From positions 26,086 through 90,085 of the forward strand of contig NZ_ML762924.1 in the NCBI RefSeq assembly GCF_009372235.1: a DNA stretch of 64,000 nt, written 5' to 3'. The first letter of the stretch is position 1, and each line of letters starts with the position of its first letter. The DNA comes from Dickeya oryzae (GTDB lineage Bacteria > Pseudomonadota > Gammaproteobacteria > Enterobacterales > Enterobacteriaceae). Of this stretch, positions 57,535 to 64,000 are shown piece after piece. A model generated the notes under the pieces. That model had not been told where the DNA came from. It did not search any database and saw only the letters and a program-made list of their open reading frames with translations. The position numbers and the translations under genes were made by a program.

Positions 57535-58941
57535 ATGAAACCCGAAGCCATCTTATTTGTGGATGTGAATGATACCGCGGTGCCGGTCTATACCTACCGT
57601 GAGCCGCACTTTGCGGCAGCGCGCCGTCGGGGGCTGTTGTGCCTGACGGCGGCATGGACCGGTCACCGGCAGCGACAGCGGCTGGAAGCAGACAGCGATG
57701 ACGTGTTCTGGCTGCCGACGCTGTCGGTGGCTTCGCTGGATGTGCTGCTGCAACAACTGTCGGAGCGTTATCAGGTGCGGGCAGTCTTGTGCCATGCCGG
57801 GCACGCCTCGCCGCTTGGGCAGATGGGGTGTCTGGTGGCGGAGCTGTGCCAGCGTCATGGCCTGGTTTACAGCACGGCACAAGCGGTGGAGCAGTGTAAT
57901 AACAAGTTCCTGATGCGACAGGCGCTGGAGCGGGCCGGTGTCCGGTCGGTGGCGTACGCGCTGTGCCACGATGAAGCGGAATTACAGCGCGAAGCCGAGC
58001 GGGTGGGCTACCCGCTGATTGCGAAACCGCCCTACGGGGCGGCTTCCGCGTTTATTCGTAAATGCGTCGACTGGCCGCAGTTGCAGGCGTATTACCACCA
58101 GTTTATCGAACAGTATGATCGGGCTTCAGTAGCCAGTTTCTACGGTGAATCATGCCGTTTTACCGACCTTGACGGACATTCACACCACTATGTGCCAGGC
58201 CGTTCCGTGCTGCTGGAATCCTATATTGACGGCATTGAAGGGAGTGTGGAGTGCGTGGCGACATCGCAGACGGTTTTCCCGGTGCTGATTAACGAAAAAC
58301 TGTTACTGACCACACAGGGCACGACCGTGCTGGAAAATCTGCTGATTACACCGCCGGTGGCTTTCTCTGCGCGTCAACAACAGCTTATTCAGGACTATGC
58401 CGTTGCCTGTTTGCAGGCGTTGGGGCTGACCTACGCGGTGGCACACGTCGAATTTCGGATGACGGCGTCAGGGCCGGTGGTTATCGAGGTCAATCCGCGT
58501 CTGGGTGGGTTGTATGTGAACGCGGCGTTTCAGGATATCGCCGGGCTGGACCCGTACGATCTGTACCTGTCTTTATTACTGGCGGATAACGGGGTAGAGA
58601 CATCGCTACAGATGGCCTGTGAGCGAGTTTCCAGCAACGCTCAGCACTATGCCATGTTTGCGATTTATCCTCCCACCAGTGGCTATTTCAACGGTTTTAA
58701 CGGCCTGTCGTGGGTGGAACGCCACCCGGCTGTGCTGGCGTTTGGCCATTATCCGGTGGGGCATTACGTGGATGCGGATATCGAAGAACACTACCTCTTC
58801 AAAGGATGGGCTCGGGTTGCATCCGCACAGGATGCGCAGGCGTTGTACGAGACGCTGCAACACCATCTCCGCCCGTTGATAGGCCCAACACCGAGTGACA
58901 TCGACAGCGGCGTGTCGCCCGCCACCGCCGTCGTGCGCTAA
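57535..58941 (+). CDS. ATP-grasp ligase, L-amino acid ligase type
   Basis: A 468-residue ATP-grasp protein. Visible are NNKFLMRQALERAGV (start of the ATP-grasp lid), YPLIAKPPYGAASA (ATP-binding) and VEFRMTASGPVVIEVNPRLGG (metal site Glu/Asn). The family joins a carboxylate to an amine through an acyl phosphate, as in dipeptide antibiotics (bacilysin, dapdiamide). The start is ATG 57535 behind AAGGAG; an in-frame start at 57403 would overlap the previous gene by nearly 100 bases. 34 bases after the aminomutase gene. Substrates unknown. Confidence 0.82.
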   Translation: MKPEAILFVDVNDTAVPVYTYREPHFAAARRRGLLCLTAAWTGHRQRQRLEADSDDVFWLPTLSVASLDVLLQQLSERYQVRAVLCHAGHASPLGQMGCLVAELCQRHGLVYSTAQAVEQCNNKFLMRQALERAGVRSVAYALCHDEAELQREAERVGYPLIAKPPYGAASAFIRKCVDWPQLQAYYHQFIEQYDRASVASFYGESCRFTDLDGHSHHYVPGRSVLLESYIDGIEGSVECVATSQTVFPVLINEKLLLTTQGTTVLENLLITPPVAFSARQQQLIQDYAVACLQALGLTYAVAHVEFRMTASGPVVIEVNPRLGGLYVNAAFQDIAGLDPYDLYLSLLLADNGVETSLQMACERVSSNAQHYAMFAIYPPTSGYFNGFNGLSWVERHPAVLAFGHYPVGHYVDADIEEHYLFKGWARVASAQDAQALYETLQHHLRPLIGPTPSDIDSGVSPATAVVR

Positions 58942-58955
58942 ATCAGGAAACCACC

Positions 58956-59741
58956 ATGTATATCAACAGGCCGAATATAAACAGCATGAATGTAAACAAC
59001 ATGAATGCAAACAGGTTCAATGTCGGCGGTATGGCCGACGGCATTACCGAACAACTCAGGCAACAGGGGTATTGTCATCTTCACGCCAGCCAGGAATGGA
59101 TTGCCGTAGAGCCCGAGGAAGAACAGAGCTTCAAAGCCTACTGGGATAATTTAGTCGAGGATGAAAATTTTAAAAATTATACCCGCCGCGAACGGCGGAT
59201 CCTGCGGTTTTTCTGCCATCCTGACCGCTCGCTGCAACTGAACACGGATGCGGATTATTGCTCTACGGTTACCTACAACATTGATTACAACGCGGGGCCA
59301 AACCGCCTGCAGTATGCCGAAGCGGGGTTTATCCACCATCCGTTACTACAACGCATCGTAGCAACTGATATGGCGATGATACGCCCGTGGCTGGCCGCCG
59401 AACAGTCGTATGCTATCGACATCCATCAGTTCCGGGTCAGGGCGGAAAAAGGTAACAACAGCCCGACCACGTCCGGCATCCATCAGGATGGGATGGCGTG
59501 GATCTGCATGCACTTTATCCAAAGTAAGGGGACGCAGCCGGTGGTGTCAGAAATTTTCACCACCGCTGAGGAACATGAGCCGCCATTGCTGGCAACGGCA
59601 ATGAGCCGGTTCCTGGAGACCCTGATTGTGGATGATAAAACGTTATATCACCGTGCCGGACCGGTTTGCCCGGTCGCAGAGGCGACGTCAGCTTACCGGG
59701 ATTTGTTGTTGGTGACGTTCCGGCCGGTGCAGGAGAGCTAG
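58956..59741 (+). CDS. Fe(II)/2-oxoglutarate dioxygenase, isoleucine-hydroxylase type
   Basis: A 261-residue enzyme of the 2OG-Fe_Oxy_2 family, which includes the Bacillus L-isoleucine 4-hydroxylase acting on free amino acids. Iron ligands fit GIHQDG (His176, Asp178) and LYHRAGPV (His232); 2OG is held by Arg248 in AYRDLL. IDIHQFRVRAE is also family-typical. The first 25 residues are an Asn/Met-rich repeat (NxN-x-M) encoded by a 15-bp tandem repeat, so the true start might be a later Met. Expected to hydroxylate the pathway amino acid. Confidence 0.82.
   Translation: MYINRPNINSMNVNNMNANRFNVGGMADGITEQLRQQGYCHLHASQEWIAVEPEEEQSFKAYWDNLVEDENFKNYTRRERRILRFFCHPDRSLQLNTDADYCSTVTYNIDYNAGPNRLQYAEAGFIHHPLLQRIVATDMAMIRPWLAAEQSYAIDIHQFRVRAEKGNNSPTTSGIHQDGMAWICMHFIQSKGTQPVVSEIFTTAEEHEPPLLATAMSRFLETLIVDDKTLYHRAGPVCPVAEATSAYRDLLLVTFRPVQES
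58979..59023 (+). repeat. Three 15-bp tandem units at the 5' end of the dioxygenase gene
   Basis: AAACAGCATGAATGT, AAACAACATGAATGC and AAACAGGTTCAATGT follow one another in frame and encode the Asn/Met-rich N-terminus. Confidence 0.7.
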
Positions 59742-59842
59742 CAGACGAGACAACAGAAAAAACAGCAGGTAATACAGTCGGTAATACAGCAGACACACAC
59801 TACAACAGGGAACATCACAGGGAAAACAAAGGGTAATCCGTC

Positions 59843-61117
59843 ATGGCTGAGCATCATGAGAGTGACATCGGGCAATCCCGGCGTAACGCCGGGTTGATTA
59901 TCGCGGCGCGTTTTATTTCCGATTTTGGCGCCTTTCTGAACATGGTGGCGTTGTCCACCTACGTTTATCTGCTGAGTAACAGTGTGGTAAACGTCAGTAT
60001 TTTTCTGGCTTGTCGGGTGGCGGGCGGGTTGCTGGCAAGCCTTGTGGGTACGCCGTTTTTTCGACGTTTTCAGGGGCGCTCGTCGTTGGTGGGGTTTGAC
60101 CTGCTGCGGGCAGCGTTGCTTTCGCTATTGCTGGTGTTGCCACCTGCGTGGCAACTGCCGTTATTACCGGTGATTGCGCTCGGGGTCGGGGTGGGGAATG
60201 CCATGTTTGCGATTGGGCTTAACAGCCAGTTGCCTTACTGGGTGGAGCCCAGTCTGCGGCTGACCACCAATGCCTGGTTGACCTCGGTGGCAGCCAGTGG
60301 CGCGGTATTAGGCAGTCTGGTGTCGGGCCTGTTGGTTGCCGGTTTCGGCTACCCGGTGGTCTTTATGCTGAATGTCGCCACTTATCTGGCCGCCGCGCTG
60401 TTGATTCTGCCGTTACGCATGGTTGAAACACCGCAGCCCCGGGCGAGCCAGCGCGATCGGTTCAGCGAATGGCGGCAACTGCGGGAAGGGTTGCGTGGCG
60501 CACCGATGCTGGCAGGCATGCTGATCGTCAGTATGGCGGATACGCTTGGCAGTGCGGCGCATAACGTGGGCTTTCCGGTCTTGTCCGCATTGATCTCGCC
60601 CGACAGCGCCAGTAAGACCATGGGCCTGATGCTGGCGTTATGGGCGGTGGGTAAATTCGCAGGGGCGCGGGGGAGCGGCGTTTTGCTCCGGCAAGGGCAG
60701 CAGCGGACAATGGAACGGGCCTTTTTTATCGGGGTGGCGTTGATGTCCACCGGTTTTATTCTGACCTTCCAGCAAACCGGGCTGGCGTGGCTGTTGGTGT
60801 TTGTGGTGTGGGCGGGTATTGGCGATGGTGTAGCGGAAGTGAGCCTGATTTCCCGTGCGCAAAGCGAGCCGGAATCCCTACGGTTACCTATTTTTAGCCT
60901 GCTGACGTTGATGCAGATGACCGGGTTCGGTATCGGTATGCTGCTGGTGGCTCCATTCTATGTCTGGTGGACGCCTGCGGCGGTGATTGTGCTGTTCCAC
61001 GGTTTACCGCTGACCATGTTGCTGGTGGTGCAAGTGTGGGTCTACCGTTATGGTCAGCGTTGTGCAGCAAGGCGCTCTGGTGAGATGATGAATTCTCATC
61101 ACGGCCAGAAGGAGTAA
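59843..61117 (+). CDS. MFS exporter of the amino-acid-modifying cluster
   Basis: A 424-residue major facilitator with about 12 transmembrane helices, MFS_3/enterobactin-exporter-like in pattern (LIIAARFISDFGAFLNMVAL, then the helix 2-3 loop FFRRFQGRSSLVGFDLLRA). It lies in the same direction as the ligase and dioxygenase, 100 bases after the latter and 3 bases before the GNAT gene. Most likely it exports the product; an importer cannot be ruled out. Confidence 0.82.
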   Translation: MAEHHESDIGQSRRNAGLIIAARFISDFGAFLNMVALSTYVYLLSNSVVNVSIFLACRVAGGLLASLVGTPFFRRFQGRSSLVGFDLLRAALLSLLLVLPPAWQLPLLPVIALGVGVGNAMFAIGLNSQLPYWVEPSLRLTTNAWLTSVAASGAVLGSLVSGLLVAGFGYPVVFMLNVATYLAAALLILPLRMVETPQPRASQRDRFSEWRQLREGLRGAPMLAGMLIVSMADTLGSAAHNVGFPVLSALISPDSASKTMGLMLALWAVGKFAGARGSGVLLRQGQQRTMERAFFIGVALMSTGFILTFQQTGLAWLLVFVVWAGIGDGVAEVSLISRAQSEPESLRLPIFSLLTLMQMTGFGIGMLLVAPFYVWWTPAAVIVLFHGLPLTMLLVVQVWVYRYGQRCAARRSGEMMNSHHGQKE

Positions 61118-61120
61118 GCA

Positions 61121-61597
61121 GTGTCAGCACAATGGGAACAAGAGAACTATCAGGTTTCGACGGATCCGCAGCGGCTTGACCTGGACATCATTCATGGTTA
61201 CCTCACCACCTCCAGTTGGGCTGCGGGTATCGACCGGGAAACGGTCGCGCTGTCTGTCGCCAACAGCTTGTGTTTTGGGTTGTACCATCAGGCGCGTCAG
61301 ATTGGTTTTGCCCGCATGGTGACGGATTTCGCCACATTCGGTTATCTGTGTGATGTCTTTGTCTTACCTGCACATCAAGGGGCTGGGTTAGGGCGTTTTC
61401 TGGTGGAGTGCACCATCCGGCACCCGCGGCTGCAACGCCTGCGCCGTCAGTTGCTGCTGACCTCCACCGCGCCGTGGTTGTACCAGAAAATCGGATACGA
61501 GCCTATCAATCGTCAGGACTATGCCTGGACGTTTGTTCGCAAGGATATCTACCAGCCGGATGCGCAAAGTACGGATATCCTGAATACCGGTGCGTGA
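61121..61597 (+). CDS. GNAT N-acetyltransferase of the cluster
   Basis: A 158-residue GNAT protein with the acetyl-CoA motif VLPAHQGAGLGRFLV near residue 88 and a C-terminal GYEPINRQDYAWTF. Starts at GTG 61121 behind GGAG, 3 bases after the exporter, so co-translated. Similar small GNATs acetylate the product of antimetabolite clusters for self-protection (as Ttr does for tabtoxin); here that is an inference. It could also be a biosynthetic step. Confidence 0.8.
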   Translation: MSAQWEQENYQVSTDPQRLDLDIIHGYLTTSSWAAGIDRETVALSVANSLCFGLYHQARQIGFARMVTDFATFGYLCDVFVLPAHQGAGLGRFLVECTIRHPRLQRLRRQLLLTSTAPWLYQKIGYEPINRQDYAWTFVRKDIYQPDAQSTDILNTGA

Positions 61598-61634
61598 CGG
61601 GGCGTCAGTCAGATATTCGTCTGCAGTCAGGTAA

Positions 61635-61760
61635 TTAGCCCGGCGCGACCAGATTCGCCTTCACTTTCTGCAATACCCGTGCGAACTGGCGGCGTTCTTG
61701 CGCTGTTACGTCGGCAAAGGCACGTTGCAGCAGATCAGTGCGCACCTGCGCCGCTCTCAC
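61635..61760 (-). pseudogene. 3' remnant of a MarR-like regulator
   Basis: On the minus strand about 40 codons read VRAAQVRTDLLQRAFADVTA and on to NLVAPG before a stop, like the C-terminal helices of MarR-family regulators. The N-terminal 100 residues and the DNA-binding domain are absent; the frame closes soon upstream. A degraded leftover; similarity is weak. Confidence 0.35.
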
Positions 61761-61779
61761 GTAGCTGCAAGGATAAAAC

Positions 61780-62070
61780 CTGCCTTATCTCTCTCGTATC
61801 ACGCTGGAAAATCTCACCGATAATCGCGACGATAAGCCACAAAATTGTTCACTGACGTTTGACGCCACCAACCATGACGATATTCTGGAAATTATTGAGA
61901 AAGTTCGGTCAAAAGGGATCTTACCGGACTCGGATGTCGCCGCGTTTTGCACAGGTCTAAAGCTATTTGGCGAAGTGGTGATAGTCCACCGCAAAGAGGC
62001 GCTGTTTCGTGACCTGATCCCCGCTTTTCGGGATTTTATGCTGCGGCTGAAACGGGGGGAAACGGCCTGA
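61780..62070 (+). CDS. DUF3861-family small protein with a CTG or lost start codon
   Basis: A 96-codon frame reads LPYLSRITLENLTDNRDD at its start, then NHDDILEIIEKVRSKG, GLKLFGEVVIVHRKEALF and PAFRDFMLRLKRG. This matches DUF3861, whose structure is known from Pectobacterium but whose function is not. There is no ATG: AAGGA (61769-61773) lies 6 bases before a CTG where ATG is expected. Either a rare CTG start, or a recent start loss beside the MarR remnant. Confidence 0.5.
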   Translation: MPYLSRITLENLTDNRDDKPQNCSLTFDATNHDDILEIIEKVRSKGILPDSDVAAFCTGLKLFGEVVIVHRKEALFRDLIPAFRDFMLRLKRGETA

Positions 62071-62140
62071 TTTATCGTGTTACGTTTCCCCCGATGACAT
62101 GGATGACCAGTGAAGATGAGCGAGATTCGGTGTGCTGGCT

Positions 62141-62185
62141 ATTCGCGTAGCCTTGCTATTCGCATAGCCTTGTTATTCGCATAGC
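62141..62185 (+). repeat. 17-bp tandem repeat upstream of glk
   Basis: ATTCGCGTAGCCTTGCT, ATTCGCATAGCCTTGTT and a partial third copy ATTCGCATAGC lie in the 180-base leader of glk. Confidence 0.65.
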
Positions 62186-62249
62186 GGCGCACAGCTTTCT
62201 CTGTGTGCCCGGGCACGCATGGTGACATTTCAATGGGAGAACGTAATTT

Positions 62250-63218
62250 ATGCATCAGTATGCGCTGGTAGGTGATGTCGGCGGCACCAACGCCCGTCTC
62301 GCCTTGTGTGAACTGGCGAATGGGCATCTGTCGCACAGCAAACAATACGCGGTTCAGGAACACGACAGTCTGGAAGAGGCGATTCGTTTGTTTTTGACAG
62401 AACACGCGGATCTCACCATCAAAGCGGCCTGTATCGCTATCGCCTGCCCGGTGACCGGCGATTGGGTGTCGATGACCAATCACCATTGGGCGTTTTCCAT
62501 TTCGGCGATGCAGCAGAATCTGGGGTTTGATCGCCTGGCCGTGATCAACGATTTCACCGCCGTCAGCATGGCGGTGCCGGTATTGACGCCAGAAGATGTG
62601 ATTCAACTCGGGGGCGAAGCGCCCGTGGCAGGCAAGCCGGTGGCGGTATACGGTGCCGGGACCGGGCTGGGGGTGGCGCATCTGTTACCGGTTGACGGGA
62701 AATGGCTGAGCCTGCCGGGTGAAGGCGGTCACGTCGATTTCGCGCCAAATAGCGAAGAAGAGGACATCCTGTTGCAGGTGTTGCGTCAGGAATTAGGGCA
62801 TGTTTCCGCTGAGCGTGTGCTGTCCGGGCCGGGTCTGATGAATATTTACCGCGCGATCGTGAAAGCAGATGATCGGGTACCGGAAGCGCTGACGCCGCAG
62901 ATAGTGTCTGAACGCGCGCTGGCGCACAGCGATGTCGACTGTTTGCGGGCGTTGTCGTTATTTTGCGTGCTGATGGGGCGTTTTGGCGGCAATCTGGCGC
63001 TGAATCTTGGCACGTTTGGCGGCGTCTATATCGCAGGCGGAATTGTGCCGCGTTTTCTTGAGTTCTTCCGTAACTCCGGTTTTCGCAGCGCTTTTGAAGA
63101 CAAAGGCCGTTTTCGCGATTATCTGGCCGATATTCCGGTGTTTATGATAACGCACCCGCAGCCGGGGCTACTGGGTGCCGGGGCGTACCTGCGTCAGGCA
63201 CTGGGGCAGACGCTGTAA
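62250..63218 (+). CDS. glk: Glucokinase
   Basis: Phosphorylates free intracellular glucose with ATP. 322 residues. The phosphate-binding loop is [15 protein letters not shown], the catalytic Asp lies in [16 protein letters not shown], and [23 protein letters not shown] and GGIVPRF follow as in E. coli Glk. Stands alone; the leader has a short tandem repeat. Confidence 0.97.
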   Translation: MHQYALVGDVGGTNARLALCELANGHLSHSKQYAVQEHDSLEEAIRLFLTEHADLTIKAACIAIACPVTGDWVSMTNHHWAFSISAMQQNLGFDRLAVINDFTAVSMAVPVLTPEDVIQLGGEAPVAGKPVAVYGAGTGLGVAHLLPVDGKWLSLPGEGGHVDFAPNSEEEDILLQVLRQELGHVSAERVLSGPGLMNIYRAIVKADDRVPEALTPQIVSERALAHSDVDCLRALSLFCVLMGRFGGNLALNLGTFGGVYIAGGIVPRFLEFFRNSGFRSAFEDKGRFRDYLADIPVFMITHPQPGLLGAGAYLRQALGQTL

Positions 63219-63259
63219 CCCGCGTTATCCAACCGCCACCTTCCGTCTGGTGGTCACGT

Positions 63260-63287
63260 CGTCAGGTAACCCACAGGTTGCCTGACG
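63260..63287. terminator. Bidirectional hairpin between glk and the NIPSNAP gene
   Basis: CGTCAGGTAACC and GGTTGCCTGACG form a 12-bp stem with one mismatch and a 4-base loop between the convergent genes; CCCC-AGAAT-GGGG follows. No T-run. Confidence 0.5.
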
Positions 63288-63315
63288 GCAGGTATTCCCC
63301 AGAATGGGGTTAGCG

Positions 63316-63633
63316 TTATTGCAGCGGTGAGGCGGGTAAGGCAACGAGTTGCGTTTCCTCTACATTTTCGATCATCGCCATCTCAAATCCCGCCATATCG
63401 GCATGAAATGCATCACTGGACATGTAAGCGAGCGTCGTTGCCTGAATGTCCACGCCATCGGCATAACTCACCAGCGCCACCACCTGGCGGTCATTCTCCT
63501 GTGGGCGAAAAACACCGTGCGTTGCGATGTGGAACAGTTTCAGGCTCTCAATGTGACGATACCAGATTTCAGCGTACTGGCTGGCCGCTGCCGCCGTTTT
63601 CAATGTGTAGGTTCTTAACTGAAAGACAGACAT
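63316..63633 (-). CDS. NIPSNAP-family protein
   Basis: A 105-residue ferredoxin-like-fold protein (dimeric alpha/beta barrel) with the NIPSNAP pattern: SVFQLRTYTLKTAAAASQYAEIWYRHIESLKLFHIATHGVF is the opening in the family, followed by VVALVSYADG. I use ATG 63633; ATG 63636 one codon earlier is equally good behind AGGAG. The roughly 60 codons open further upstream look like shadow. Function unknown. Confidence 0.75.
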   Translation of the reverse strand: MSVFQLRTYTLKTAAAASQYAEIWYRHIESLKLFHIATHGVFRPQENDRQVVALVSYADGVDIQATTLAYMSSDAFHADMAGFEMAMIENVEETQLVALPASPLQ

Positions 63634-63916
63634 CATGACATCTCCTGAGTGTGCGGTGAGTACGGAGTATTGATGATCTGATGTGCGGGGAATGACGCCA
63701 TTTGTGCGGGCGAGATGAGCCGAAAGTGAAAAACGCACGCAATGCACCTTGTTTGCTCCTTCATTGATGTTTTTTGGAAGAAAAGCGAGAATTATATTGT
63801 GGCTCAATATAATCAAGTAGACTATTTGTCATTATTTTGATTATTACTATCCAGATTAAACCTGTCTGTATTATATTATTTACCAAATACAGATCAGTTA
63901 AAGTAAAGTAATTTAC

Positions 63917-64000
63917 ACTTGTTACTTGTTACTTGTTACTTGTTACTTGTTACTTGTTACTTGTTACTTGTTACTTGTTACTTGTTACTTGTTACTTGTT
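63917..64000 (+). repeat. Perfect 7-bp tandem repeat, at least 12 copies
   Basis: ACTTGTT is repeated exactly 12 times without a mismatch and continues to the edge of the window. It lies about 280 bases upstream of the NIPSNAP gene and probably upstream of a gene beyond the window. Confidence 0.95.

Overview
The window is chromosomal DNA of a gammaproteobacterium of the order Enterobacterales. The glmU-glmS-pstSCAB-phoU order, the rpmH-rnpA-yidD-yidC-mnmE block facing dnaA-dnaN-recF-gyrB, and proteins nearly identical in length and motifs to E. coli GlmS, PstB, DnaA, GyrB, AdeP, YieH and RsmJ all say so. The mix of accessory genes suggests a soft-rot plant pathogen such as Dickeya (Pectobacteriaceae): an arn lipid A operon, 4-hydroxyphenylpyruvate dioxygenase and a small amino-acid-modifying cluster. 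The genus is an inference.

Layout. 1-3.2 kb: the 3' part of glmU, then glmS (UDP-GlcNAc synthesis). 3.3-5.6 kb: a GAF-PAS-PAS-GAF-GGDEF diguanylate cyclase on the minus strand. 6.0-10.9 kb: Pho boxes and the pstSCAB-phoU phosphate operon. 11-13.6 kb: an amino-acid ABC transporter with binding protein and two permeases but no ATPase. 13.6-15.9 kb: yieH and the adenine permease adeP. 16-19.5 kb: a degenerate AcpT-like phosphopantetheinyl transferase, then a HydN-like ferredoxin and AegA. 19.5-20.7 kb is non-coding. 20.7-28.1 kb: arnBCADTEF, which adds L-Ara4N to lipid A. 28.2-32.1 kb: a GNAT, hppD, an MBL-fold hydrolase and a GlxA/AraC-type regulator.

32-42.7 kb is the replication-initiation neighbourhood: mnmE, yidC, yidD, rnpA and rpmH on the minus strand, and dnaA, dnaN, recF and gyrB on the plus strand. 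Twelve GATC sites and a perfect DnaA box lie upstream of dnaA. Right after gyrB is an AT-rich two-gene insertion, an SMC/RecF-like ATPase plus a PIN-domain protein (42.75-44.5 kb), which looks like a defence or toxin module. Housekeeping genes follow: an MFS exporter, rsmJ, prlC, a yghW-like gene, rlmJ behind a 198-bp inverted-repeat element, rbn and gor. Then come a YitT-family membrane protein, an Lrp/AsnC regulator and a second, actinobacterial-type SerC.

The most interesting segment is 56.3-61.6 kb. Five co-directional genes encode a KamA-like radical SAM aminomutase lacking the lysine-recognition aspartates, an ATP-grasp ligase, an isoleucine-hydroxylase-type Fe(II)/2OG dioxygenase, an MFS exporter and a GNAT acetyltransferase. 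Together these could isomerise, hydroxylate and ligate an amino acid, then export and protect against the product: a plausible undescribed beta-amino-acid dipeptide or antimetabolite pathway. The window ends with degraded genes, glk, a NIPSNAP-family gene and a perfect 7-bp tandem repeat of at least 12 copies that runs off the end.
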